From Isoptericola sediminis (GTDB lineage Bacteria; Actinomycetota; Actinomycetes; Actinomycetales; Cellulomonadaceae): a DNA stretch of 64,000 bases. Position 1 is the first letter of the stretch; each line of letters starts with the position of its first letter. Position numbers and translations under genes: made by a program. Location: contig NZ_JABFAJ010000003.1 of the NCBI RefSeq assembly GCF_013085345.1, positions 248,001-312,000 of the forward strand, in the 5' to 3' direction. This document shows, one piece after another, positions 26,949 through 34,458 of the stretch. The notes beneath the pieces are model-generated. The model had not been told where the DNA came from and ran no database searches. It saw only the letters and a list, made by a program, of their open reading frames with translations.

Positions 26949-26990
26949 AGCCCAAACCATTGTGTATAGGGCAACACAGTGGTCTGGGCT
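26949..26990. repeat. long imperfect inverted repeat, locally low GC
   Basis: Arms 26949-26964 and 26975-26990 pair over 16 bp with one A-C mismatch and one G-U pair, around the loop TATAGGGCAA. GC is near 50%, far below the surroundings. It sits between the 3' end of a minus-strand hypothetical gene and the gdx promoter region. It has no T tract, so its role as a terminator is doubtful; a small mobile-element remnant or a structured RNA is possible. The rest of the 268-nt gap holds only the riboswitch and its promoter. Confidence 0.55.
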
Positions 26991-27033
26991 GAGATGCGCG
27001 ACCCTCGCGCCGACCGTCCTGACGTCGAACCCC

Positions 27034-27576
27034 TCACCCGGCTCCGGAGCGCAGATCCTCCAGGGTGAACACGTCGACCGGGAGGCTCCCCGGCGTCCTG
27101 CCCCGCCGCTGCGGCGGGAGCGCCTGCCCGTCACGCCGCTCCTCCTCCGCCGCACGCGCCGCGTCCAGCACCGGCCACGTCACCGCCCCGTCCGCGGACA
27201 CCTCCCCCAGCAGGCTCCAGTCCAGGCTGACGGCCCAACCGGAGCGCTCGGTGAAAACCGGGCGGTTCAGGAACAGCGCGACACGGTCGACGGCGACGAG
27301 CTCGTCGGCCACGTCGGCGAGCTCGCGCTGGTCGAAGAATCCGACCAGCAGCACCTGCGCGGTGAACCTCCCGACCACCACCGCGTCGGCGACGTCCACC
27401 GGCGTCGGCCCGCCGTACGGGTCTCGGTACCCCACCCCGGGCATCGCGCCCCGCACCGAGTCCGGCCACGGTTGGACGTCGCCCACGTCGACACGGTCGA
27501 CCAACCCCTCGGCGTACGGGACCGGCCCGGGGTGCCCGGACGGCGACAGGGTGACGGCGAGGGCCACCACAGCCAC
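27034..27576 (-). CDS. hypothetical protein with N-terminal membrane or signal segment
   Basis: About 180 residues, starting at GTG 27576 (MAVVALAVTLSPSGHPG). The frame stays open upstream through ATC ATT CTT CTC, so a slightly longer hydrophobic start is possible. After the hydrophobic N-terminus comes a beta-rich soluble part (DVADAVVVGRFTAQVLLVGFFDQRELADVADELVAVDRVALFLN) and an Arg-rich, Pro-containing tail. No family was recognised. It is divergent from the recombinase gene. No ribosome-binding site is evident, which lowers confidence in the start but not in the frame. Confidence 0.6.
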   Translation of the reverse strand: MAVVALAVTLSPSGHPGPVPYAEGLVDRVDVGDVQPWPDSVRGAMPGVGYRDPYGGPTPVDVADAVVVGRFTAQVLLVGFFDQRELADVADELVAVDRVALFLNRPVFTERSGWAVSLDWSLLGEVSADGAVTWPVLDAARAAEEERRDGQALPPQRRGRTPGSLPVDVFTLEDLRSGAG

Positions 27577-27731
27577 GAGAAGAATGATCTACCGCGCTTT
27601 CACGGACATGACGCGCATCAGGGGCATCCAAGCACGTCCGCCCCGCGCGGGATACCCGCGCCGGTGTCGGAGCCCGGCACTAGTCTCACGGGGTCGTCGC
27701 AGGTCACGCAGCGAAAGGATCCTCTGCAGCC

Positions 27732-28838
27732 GTGGTCGCCCCACCCCGCCCCGAACGGGTCACCGTCGCCGACGCCGGCGACCGCTACCTCGCCGCCGTC
27801 CGTGTGGAGACGGTGCGGGGCGTGCTCTCCGCCGCCACCGAACGCTCCTACCGTCGCGACGTGCGCGAGCTCGTCGAGCTGCTCGGCCCGGACCGGGTCC
27901 TCGACGACGTCACCGGAGAGGACGTCGACGACGCCCTGGTGCGCTACCAGGCCGGCCCCGACGGCCGGTACACCGACCCCGCCCGCAAGACCGGCCCCGG
28001 CCGCTCCACCGCCACCGTCAACCGGTTCCGCCAGTCCGTGACCCGCTTCTTCTCCCACGCCACCCGGCAGTGCTGGGTCCAGGCCGACCCGATGCAGTGG
28101 GCCGCTCCACCGGCCAAGGTCCGCGAACGCCTGCGCGTCCAGCGCACCGCCCTGTCCGCGTCCGCCGCCCAGGCCCTGCTCGGCACCGTCCGCCAGGACG
28201 CCACCACCACCGCAGCGCCGACGCGGGCCGACCAGGCGCTCGCGGACCGTGACCGGCTCGTCGTGGCGCTGCTGATCGTGCTCGGCCCCCGCGTCTCGGA
28301 GCTGGTGCGCGCCGACGTCGCGGACTTCGTGCGCGAACCCGACCAGACGAGCTGGCGCATCCTCGGCAAGGGCGGCAGCACCCGCAAAGTCGCGCTCAGC
28401 CCGCCGCTGGCCGATGCCCTGGAGACCTACCTGGGCACCCTGCGCCCCCGGCTGGCCGCCCGCCGCCCCGACGACGCCGACGCCCAGGGCGCCCTGCTGC
28501 TGTCCTGGCGCGGCCGACGGCTCGACACCCAGGCGGTGCGGGCCCTGCTGGCGCGCGCCGTGGCCCGGATGCCCGAGCCGTACCGGCGACCCACGACCCC
28601 GCACGCTCTGCGCCACACCACCGCGACGCTCCTCGTGGCCGACGGGTGGGACGTCAAGGTCGTCGCCGAGCTGCTCGGCCACTCCTCGATCGCGACCACC
28701 GACGTCTACCTCGACCGCATCGACGGCGAGCTCGCCGCCGCCCTGCGCACCCACCCCCTGGCGACGTCGTTGCAGGGCACACCGCCGACCGCGGCGAGCG
28801 GCTCGCCGCGCAGATCGCCGGAGTCGTCGCTACGGTGA
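27732..28838 (+). CDS. tyrosine recombinase (XerC/D-like)
   Basis: The 368-residue protein has an N-terminal SAM-like core-binding domain (about 12-115) and a catalytic domain with all residues: Arg187 (LGPRVSE), Lys213 (GKGGSTRK), His291/Arg294 (HALRHT), His317 (LLGHSS) and Tyr326 (TDVYLDR). It is about 70 residues longer than XerC/XerD, with extra sequence between 70-95 and 152-172 and a Pro/Ser-rich tail. It may be a chromosome-resident recombinase or a domesticated integrase. GTG start; AAGGA is 13 nt upstream. A phospholipase D-like gene begins 4 nt after its stop. Confidence 0.88.
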   Translation: MVAPPRPERVTVADAGDRYLAAVRVETVRGVLSAATERSYRRDVRELVELLGPDRVLDDVTGEDVDDALVRYQAGPDGRYTDPARKTGPGRSTATVNRFRQSVTRFFSHATRQCWVQADPMQWAAPPAKVRERLRVQRTALSASAAQALLGTVRQDATTTAAPTRADQALADRDRLVVALLIVLGPRVSELVRADVADFVREPDQTSWRILGKGGSTRKVALSPPLADALETYLGTLRPRLAARRPDDADAQGALLLSWRGRRLDTQAVRALLARAVARMPEPYRRPTTPHALRHTTATLLVADGWDVKVVAELLGHSSIATTDVYLDRIDGELAAALRTHPLATSLQGTPPTAASGSPRRSPESSLR

Positions 28839-28842
28839 CCCT

Positions 28843-30123
28843 GTGCCCGATGGTTCCTTCCGTTCCACGCTCCCCATCGACGTCCACGTCGACTGGCGCA
28901 GGGTCCTGCGCCTGGCCGGCCGTGCCGCGGCCGTCGCCGCCGCGATCCCGCTGACCGCGGGCGCGGCCGTGATGACGATCGACAAGATCCGCGGTCAACG
29001 CCATCCGCTGGACGCCAAGTTCCCCACCGCGGAACCGACGACGACGGACGTCGAGGGGTCGCACGCCACGCTGTACACCTACGGCGCCGACCTGTACGAC
29101 GCGATGCTCGAGGCCATCGAGTCGGCCGAGCACACGGTCCTGCTGGAGTCCTACATCTGGAAGGGCGACCGGATCGGCGAACGGTTCAAGCAGGCCATCG
29201 CCGATGCGTGCGAACGCGGCGTGGAGGTCTACGTCATCTACGACGGCTTCGCGAACCTCGTGGTGCCGCCGGCCTTCTTCGTGTTCCCGCCGCAGGTGCA
29301 CGTGCTGCGCTTCCCGGTCGTGCGGGCCGGGCTGCTCACGCTCAACCTCCGCAAGTCCGGGCGGGACCACCGCAAGATCCTCGTCGTGGACGACCGGGTC
29401 GGGTTCGTCGGCGGCTACAACATCGGTGACCTGTACGCCACCCAGTGGCGCGACACCCACGTGCGCATCGACGGCCCGGCCGTGTGGGAGCTGCGCAACG
29501 CCTTCGTCGACTTCTGGAACCGGTGGCGCGGCCCGAAGCACCCCGTGCTGCAGGACGTCGGCGCCGAGCACTGGCAGCCCGCCCTGCGCGCCGCCCGCAA
29601 CGCCCCCAGCGACCTCGTGTTCCCCATCCGGGGCATCTACCTCGACGCCATCGACCGCGCCACCAGCCACATCTACATCACCCAGGCCTACTTCATCCCG
29701 GACCGCGACATCCTGCGCGCGCTGCTCGCCGCCGCCGCCCGCGGCGTCGACGTGCGCGTGCTGGTGCCCGAACGGTCCAACCACGCGCTCGCGGACTGGC
29801 TGGCCCGGGGCCGCTACACCAAGCTGCTGCGCGGCGGCGTGCGGATCATGCTCTACCAGGGCGCCATGGTGCACGCCAAGACGGCCACGATCGACGGACG
29901 CTGGGCCACGGTCGGCACGGCCAACATCGACCGGCTGAGCCTCACGGGCAACTACGAGATCAACCTCGACATCGTCGACCGGGGCCTGGCGAGCCGGCTC
30001 GAGGACATCTTCCGGATGGACGAGTCCAACGCGCGCGAGCTGACCTACGAGGAGTGGTTGGGCCGTTCCTTCGTCAACAAGGTCGCCGAGCGCGCCCTGG
30101 AGCCGCTCGAGCCCCTGCTCTGA
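28843..30123 (+). CDS. phospholipase D/cardiolipin synthase-like protein
   Basis: The 426-residue protein carries two HKD motifs: His176-Lys178-Asp183 (DHRKILVVDD) and His344-Lys346-Asp351 (VHAKTATID), each followed by the usual Gly/Asn-rich segments (GFVGGYNIGD, ATVGTANIDRLS). One transmembrane segment is near residues 23-45 (LAGRAAAVAAAIPLTAGAAV). It most likely synthesises cardiolipin or transphosphatidylates other lipids at the membrane, as ClsA-type enzymes do. The GTG start 4 nt after the recombinase stop implies translational coupling, an unexpected partnership. No strong ribosome-binding site is visible. Confidence 0.88.
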   Translation: MPDGSFRSTLPIDVHVDWRRVLRLAGRAAAVAAAIPLTAGAAVMTIDKIRGQRHPLDAKFPTAEPTTTDVEGSHATLYTYGADLYDAMLEAIESAEHTVLLESYIWKGDRIGERFKQAIADACERGVEVYVIYDGFANLVVPPAFFVFPPQVHVLRFPVVRAGLLTLNLRKSGRDHRKILVVDDRVGFVGGYNIGDLYATQWRDTHVRIDGPAVWELRNAFVDFWNRWRGPKHPVLQDVGAEHWQPALRAARNAPSDLVFPIRGIYLDAIDRATSHIYITQAYFIPDRDILRALLAAAARGVDVRVLVPERSNHALADWLARGRYTKLLRGGVRIMLYQGAMVHAKTATIDGRWATVGTANIDRLSLTGNYEINLDIVDRGLASRLEDIFRMDESNARELTYEEWLGRSFVNKVAERALEPLEPLL

Positions 30124-30152
30124 GCCGCACCGCTCGCCCCGGCCGGACCCCT

Positions 30153-30170
30153 GCCGGCGGTCCCGCCGGC
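30153..30170 (+). terminator. short GC hairpin between convergent genes
   Basis: GCCGGCG-gtcc-CGCCGGC is a perfect 7-bp hairpin 30 nt after the phospholipase D-like gene and just before the stop of the convergent MerR gene. A modest terminator candidate. Confidence 0.45.
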
Positions 30171-30178
30171 CGACGGCC

Positions 30179-30766
30179 TCAGCCCGCGGTGCGGGCCCGG
30201 CGTCGGGCGGCGAGCTCGTCGTCGGCGTGCACGCCGTCCGGGTCGTGGTCCTCGAGGGACTCCGTCGGCATCTGGGACAGGGTGCCCTCGATCTCGCGCC
30301 ACACGCGGCCGACCGCGATGCCGAACACGCCCTGACCGCCCTGGACGAGGTCGACGACCTCGTCGGGCGAGGTGCACTCGTAGACGGACGCGCCGTCGCT
30401 CATCAGGGTGATCTGCGCGAGATCCTCCACCCCGCGCTCCCGCAGGTGCGTCACCGCGCTGCGGATCTGCTGCAGGGAGACGCCGGTGTCGAGCAGCCGC
30501 TTGACGATCTTGAGCACGAGCACGTCGCGGAAGCTGTAGAGACGGTGCGTGCCGGACCCGGTGGCGGCACGGATCGACGGCTCCACCAGACCCGTGCGGG
30601 CCCAGTAGTCCAGCTGCCGGTAGGTGATCCCGACGACGCGGCACGCCGTCGTCCCCCGGTACCCGGTCCCGGCGTCCTGCTCCGTGAGGTTCTCGCCGAA
30701 CAGGAGGCCCTGGGCGCCCGCCGGGGTGACACCGACCGAGGCGCTGGCCTCGCTGCTGCTGTCCAC
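30179..30766 (-). CDS. MerR-family regulator (Rv1830-like)
   Basis: The 195-residue protein has its MerR helix-turn-helix at about 42-105 (GTTACRVVGITYRQLDYWARTGLVEPSIRAATGSGTHRLYSFRDVLVLKIVKRLLDTGVSLQQIRSAV), followed by a short domain (ASVYECTSPDEVVDLVQGGQGVFGIAVGRVWREIEGTL) conserved in the Rv1830 group. No metal or redox cysteines of MerR/SoxR type are present. Gene order with the DUF151, FtsR and GarA genes matches Mycobacterium tuberculosis Rv1827-Rv1830. It starts at GTG 30766, with AGGAGG upstream. It is transcribed separately, 169 nt from the DUF151 gene. Confidence 0.9.
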   Translation of the reverse strand: MDSSSEASASVGVTPAGAQGLLFGENLTEQDAGTGYRGTTACRVVGITYRQLDYWARTGLVEPSIRAATGSGTHRLYSFRDVLVLKIVKRLLDTGVSLQQIRSAVTHLRERGVEDLAQITLMSDGASVYECTSPDEVVDLVQGGQGVFGIAVGRVWREIEGTLSQMPTESLEDHDPDGVHADDELAARRRARTAG

Positions 30767-30913
30767 TGTGCCTCCTGAGTTGTCGCTTCCACGCTATGGC
30801 GGCCCCGGGGGGTCGTCAACGACGTCGCCTTCGCGGGACGTGGCGTGTCGCGGGGCGGTGCCGAGCCGCGACGTGCGGTCGCGGCTGACGGGTGCTGTCG
30901 AGGATACGCGCGA

Positions 30914-30936
30914 ACCCCCACCGTCGAGGTGAGGGT
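30914..30936 (-). promoter_or_regulatory. inverted repeat between DUF151 and MerR genes
   Basis: On the minus strand ACCCTCACC-N5-GGTGGGGGT is a 9-bp inverted repeat with one mismatch, beginning at a TTGACC element (30934-30939) and followed by TATCCT at 30901-30906. It abuts the DUF151 stop and lies upstream of the MerR gene, so autoregulation by that MerR protein is a fair guess. Confidence 0.5.
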
Positions 30937-31454
30937 CAAGGGGGCGTGTCGGGGCTGCCGCCGTCCTCGACGTCGTCGCCCGGCTCGGGGTTCGTGAAGT
31001 CCTCCGGGTTCACGTGGTCGAGGAAGTCGCGGAACTTCTCCACCTCGCGCTGCTGGGCGAGGTCGACGATCTCGACGCCGGCCGCGGCGACCACCTCGGC
31101 CGAGCACAGCACGGGGCTGCCGGTGCGCACGGCCAGGGCGATCGCGTCCGAGGCCCGCGAGTCCAGGCGGGTGCCGTTGGACAGCACCAGCTCGGCGAAG
31201 AAGATGCCGCCGTCCAGGGCGACGATCTCCACCTGATCGAGCTCGACCCCCACGGCGGTGAGCAGGTCGCGCAGCAGGTCGTGCGTCATGGGGCGCGGCG
31301 TGGCGACCCCTGCCTGCGCCATGGCGATGGCGGACGCCTCGCGGGCACCGATGACGATCGGGACGGCGAGCTCCGCGGAGGTGTCCAGCAGCAGCACGAC
31401 GATCTCCTGATCGTTCTGCTGCTGACGCACCCCGAGCACCTCGACGGGCACCAT
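30936..31454 (-). CDS. bifunctional nuclease family protein (DUF151, Rv1829-like)
   Basis: With the start at ATG 31454 the product has 172 residues, beginning MVPVEVLGVRQQQNDQEIVVLL. The DUF151/BFN domain occupies most of it: VPIVIGAREASAIAMA, RPMTHDLLRDLL, FFAELVL, DSRASDAIALAVRTGSPVLCS. Family members include a plant nuclease and Thermotoga structures; the bacterial role is unknown. An in-frame GTG at 31514 would add 20 charged residues. The gene follows ftsR by 18 nt (from the ftsR stop at 31533 to an upstream alternative start), inside the conserved cluster. Confidence 0.9.
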   Translation of the reverse strand: MVPVEVLGVRQQQNDQEIVVLLLDTSAELAVPIVIGAREASAIAMAQAGVATPRPMTHDLLRDLLTAVGVELDQVEIVALDGGIFFAELVLSNGTRLDSRASDAIALAVRTGSPVLCSAEVVAAAGVEIVDLAQQREVEKFRDFLDHVNPEDFTNPEPGDDVEDGGSPDTPP

Positions 31455-31532
31455 GGGCGCCTCGGCGCCCTCGTCTCTTCCCACCTTGTCCACGGTACGA
31501 CGACGTGGGCCCACCCGCGCGTGCCGGGGCGG

Positions 31533-32270
31533 CTAGACGGTGCCGTCGGTACCCTGGCGGATCCAGGTGGTGTGCAGCCGGGCCAGCAGGTCGCCCAGCT
31601 CGGCGGCGAGCTCCCCGGCGACCGTGCCGCCGTTGCCGTTCTGGTGGCTGCGGTACGGGGCCACCGCCTGGTCGACGAGCGCCACGTGGCGGGCGGCGGA
31701 GGAACGCAGCGGACGCAGGTGCCGCGGCTCGATGCCGTGCTCGGTCAGGCGCTGCACGATGCGCACCACCTCGGCGGCCGACCCGTCCAGGGTGTCGCCG
31801 CTGGGCTGCAGCACCCCGGCCGTGACCAGGGACTCGACGAACTCGACGCTCGTGCCCGTCGTGCCGGCGAGCGACTCCACGGTCCAGCGTCGCCGCGAGT
31901 CCTCGCCCGGGCCGTCCGGTGCCGGGCGTGGCGAGGGACCGGGTGCGGGCTCCCCCGCGTCCATCGCGGCCAGGCGCTCCTTGATGACCTTCAGCGGCAG
32001 GTAGGAGTCCCGCTGCTCCGACAGCACGAACCGCAGCCGCTCGACGTCCGCGGGGCTGTACTGGCGGTAGCCCGCCGGGGTCCGCACCGGGGTGATCAGG
32101 CCCTGGTCCTCCAGGAACCGCAGCTTGGAGTGGGACACGTGCGGGAAGTCCCCCCGCAGGTGGTTGAGCACGTCGGAGATCCGCATGCCGGCGTGGCGGG
32201 AGATCCCCCGCGGCCAGGGTTCCGGCGCGTCGGGCTCCGAAGCCGAGGCCGCCCCGGAACCAGCCGTCAC
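31533..32270 (-). CDS. ftsR: MerR-family regulator FtsR (Rv1828-like)
   Basis: The 245-residue protein has an N-terminal winged MerR domain (MRISDVLNHLRGDFPHVSHSKLRFLEDQGLITPVRTPAGYRQYSPADVERL, from about residue 29) and a C-terminal helical domain with a second HTH-like stretch (WTVESLAGTTGTSVEFVESLVTAGVL). Its orthologue in Corynebacterium, FtsR, activates ftsZ; Rv1828 is the mycobacterial equivalent. It overlaps garA by 4 nt (ATGA) and so is co-translated with it. An Ala/Pro/Gly-rich linker at about 105-125 separates the domains. Confidence 0.92.
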   Translation of the reverse strand: MTAGSGAASASEPDAPEPWPRGISRHAGMRISDVLNHLRGDFPHVSHSKLRFLEDQGLITPVRTPAGYRQYSPADVERLRFVLSEQRDSYLPLKVIKERLAAMDAGEPAPGPSPRPAPDGPGEDSRRRWTVESLAGTTGTSVEFVESLVTAGVLQPSGDTLDGSAAEVVRIVQRLTEHGIEPRHLRPLRSSAARHVALVDQAVAPYRSHQNGNGGTVAGELAAELGDLLARLHTTWIRQGTDGTV

Positions 32271-32743
32271 GATGCCGGCGCCTGCAGGTCCCGCGGCGCC
32301 TGCGGGCTGGCGTGGAAGGACATCCGGAACTTGCCGATCTGGACCTCGTCGCCCGTGGTCAGGACCGCCGCGTCGATGCGCTCGCGGTTGAGGTAGGTGC
32401 CGTTGAGCGAACCGATGTCGCGCACCACGAAGCGGTCGCCCTCGCGGACGAACTCCGCGTGCTTGCGCGACACGGTGACGTCGTCGAGGAAGATGTCGGC
32501 GTGCTCGCTGCGTCCGGCCACGGCGCGGTCGGTGTCCAGCAGGAACCGTTCGCCGACGGCGCCGGACCCGTACTGGACCACGAGCAGGGCGGAGTGTCGC
32601 GGCAGCGCGGACACGGCGGCCGACTCCTCCGCGGTCAGCGGGACGCGCGGGGTCTGCTCCTCGGTGGAACCACCGATCCGACCGAGATGCGCGGTGGTGT
32701 CCGCGCCGGCCTCGTGGCGCGGCGTGGAGCGCGGGTCCGTCAT
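32267..32743 (-). CDS. garA: FHA-domain regulator GarA/OdhI-like
   Basis: The 158-residue protein has a C-terminal FHA domain (VAGRSEHADIFLDDVTVSRKHAEF..RDIGSLNGTYLNRE..GDEVQIGKFRM) almost identical in pattern to GarA/OdhI. When unphosphorylated, GarA binds and inhibits 2-oxoglutarate dehydrogenase and modulates glutamate enzymes; Ser/Thr kinases phosphorylate an N-terminal ETT motif and close it. Here the equivalent is GADTTAHLGR (Thr16/Thr17), with Asp replacing Glu. The SALLVVQYGSG strand leads into the FHA fold. It heads the garA-ftsR-DUF151 run and is separated by 105 nt from the DUF881 gene. Confidence 0.93.
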   Translation of the reverse strand: MTDPRSTPRHEAGADTTAHLGRIGGSTEEQTPRVPLTAEESAAVSALPRHSALLVVQYGSGAVGERFLLDTDRAVAGRSEHADIFLDDVTVSRKHAEFVREGDRFVVRDIGSLNGTYLNRERIDAAVLTTGDEVQIGKFRMSFHASPQAPRDLQAPAS

Positions 32744-32848
32744 TCGTCCTCCTGCTGAATCACGCGGGCGACGTGCGCCGTCGTCCGCTCAACCTACCTT
32801 CTCACCACCTGCGTCGGGAAGCAGCCTTCGTGAGGTTCCGACCGCGGT

Positions 32849-34129
32849 CTACTCCGCGGGGCGCCTCGGGGTGGCGTACTCGGGTTCGCTGGGCACGCGG
32901 ACGGCGTCGATCAGGACCTCGTCCCGTTCCTCCGTGCGGGCGTCGGCCCCGTCGTTGCGCACCGCGGCGAGGGCGCCGCCGGGGATCTCCAGCGCGGGTG
33001 TCAGGGTGGCGGGGTCACCGATGACCTGCCAGCGGTACGGCGGCTCGATGAGCTGGTCGTCGACGATGATGCCGCTCGCGCCGTCCAGGAACCAGGTCGA
33101 GGTCACCAGGCGGACGTCGTTGACCGCGATGACCTCCGCCCCGGCGTTGCGCAGCTCCTCGAGCATGTTGAACATCTTCGAGGCCGCCAGCACCCGGTCG
33201 GGGTCGCTGATGACGATCTCCAGACCGGGCCCCACCGCGGGGAGCCGGCCGGACAGGATGCCCTCGGACGTCGCCCGCTCCTCCGCCAGCTCGAGCGCCG
33301 CCTGCGCCTGCCCGGAACCGGAGGCGAGCTCGTCCCGGGTCGCCGTCAGCTCGCGCACCTCGTCACCGAGCTGCTCGGAGCGCTGGGTCACCTCGTCCAG
33401 CAGACGCACCAGGTCGTCCTGGCGCGCCGAGGACAGCGGGTCCTGGGCGGACTGCTGCACCTGGACCACGAGCGCGAACCCGAGCGCGGCGAGCAGCAGC
33501 GCGACCAGCAGCTGCGAGCGGGTGCCCCGCGGGCGCAGCATCTGACCTAGTGCCCGCCAGCCGGTCGCCGGGGGCGGCTCGTGCGCACCGGTGCCCCTCG
33601 GGGCGGAGCCGGCCGGCTCGTCGTCGGCACGGCCGGGGAGGGCCTGGGCACCCGTCGGGGGGAACGGGCCGGCGGTCGCCGGCTCCGGCGTCCGGTGCGC
33701 GCCGTCGTCGGTCTCGCCCGTCCCCGGGGCGGGGTCCTCCTCGGCCGCGGCCGCCCCGTGGCCCGGCACCGGCTCGTCGCCGGTGTCGAGCTGCTCGACG
33801 GGGACCGACAGGTCCAGGGGGTCCGCCGCGACGCGCGGCCCGTGGCCGCTCGCGGACTCCCCGGAGGCGTCCGTGGGCAGGTCCGGGTGTGCCGGTTCCT
33901 CGAGCGGCGTGGGCTCGTCGAGGCCCTCGCCGAGCGGGGTCGCCTCCTCGAGCGGTGCCGTCTCCCCGACCGGCTCGTCGGGGTGCTCGGCGACCGGCGT
34001 CGGCTCGACGTCCCCGCCCCCCGGCGCGGGCGGCTCCGCGGCCGCGTCCGGCGGCGTCAGCGGTGCGGTGTCGTCCTCGCCCGGCGTCCGGTCCGGGGAG
34101 TCCGTGCGCTCGTCGTCGTTCATCCTCAT
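32849..34129 (-). CDS. DUF881-family membrane protein with long acidic N-terminus (Rv1825-like)
   Basis: The 426-residue protein has about 190 residues of Asp/Glu/Pro-rich disordered cytoplasmic sequence, one transmembrane helix (LLVALLLAALGFALVV, near 205-220), a coiled coil (DLVRLLDEVTQRSEQLGDEVREL) and an extracytoplasmic DUF881 domain (GPGLEIVISD, MLEELRNAGAEVIAVNDVRLVTSTWF, PPYRWQVIGDP). DUF881 proteins are topologically and structurally akin to spore/division envelope proteins. The first ATG overlaps the stop of the small basic protein gene (ATGA). The acidic extension is much longer than in the mycobacterial member, whose usual length is about 290. Confidence 0.9.
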   Translation of the reverse strand: MRMNDDERTDSPDRTPGEDDTAPLTPPDAAAEPPAPGGGDVEPTPVAEHPDEPVGETAPLEEATPLGEGLDEPTPLEEPAHPDLPTDASGESASGHGPRVAADPLDLSVPVEQLDTGDEPVPGHGAAAAEEDPAPGTGETDDGAHRTPEPATAGPFPPTGAQALPGRADDEPAGSAPRGTGAHEPPPATGWRALGQMLRPRGTRSQLLVALLLAALGFALVVQVQQSAQDPLSSARQDDLVRLLDEVTQRSEQLGDEVRELTATRDELASGSGQAQAALELAEERATSEGILSGRLPAVGPGLEIVISDPDRVLAASKMFNMLEELRNAGAEVIAVNDVRLVTSTWFLDGASGIIVDDQLIEPPYRWQVIGDPATLTPALEIPGGALAAVRNDGADARTEERDEVLIDAVRVPSEPEYATPRRPAE

Positions 34130-34458
34130 GCCTTGAACAGGTGCCGGCGGATCGAGGCCGCGTTGGAGAAGATGCGGATGCCCAGCACGACCACCACGGC
34201 CGTCGACAGCTGCGAACCGACACCGAGCTGGTCGCCCAGGAACACGATGAACGCCGCGACCAGCACGTTGGACAGGAACGACACCACGAAGACCTTGTCG
34301 TCGAACAGCCCGTCCAGCTTCGCGCGCAGGCCACCGAACAACGCGTCCAGCGCCGCCACCACCGCGATGGGCAGGTACGGCTGCAGCGCCACGGGCACGG
34401 TCGGCTCCAGCAGCAGACCGGCGGCCACGCCGATCACGAGCCCGACGACGGCGATCAT
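34126..34458 (-). CDS. small basic protein (DUF1290, SbpA-like)
   Basis: The 110-residue integral membrane protein has three to four transmembrane segments and the family's typical sequence: MIAVVGLVIGVAAGLLLEPTVP, LPIAVVAALDALFGGLRAKLDG and DKVFVVSFLSNVLVAAFIVFLGDQLGVG. It is the Rv1824 equivalent, always found between two DUF881 genes in actinobacteria and Firmicutes, sometimes next to ftsZ-region genes. It overlaps both neighbours by 4 nt, so the three are translated as one unit. Function unknown; a role in envelope or division is inferred from context. Confidence 0.93.
   Translation of the reverse strand: MIAVVGLVIGVAAGLLLEPTVPVALQPYLPIAVVAALDALFGGLRAKLDGLFDDKVFVVSFLSNVLVAAFIVFLGDQLGVGSQLSTAVVVVLGIRIFSNAASIRRHLFKA

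Noticed and set aside
26970-27060. TPP-riboswitch-like string (CTGAGAT, then ACCCT, then GAACC)
   Set aside because: The CTGATC and TAAT elements of the THI box and the GGGG 5' arm are missing, spacing is wrong, and no plus-strand gene follows (the next gene is on the minus strand).
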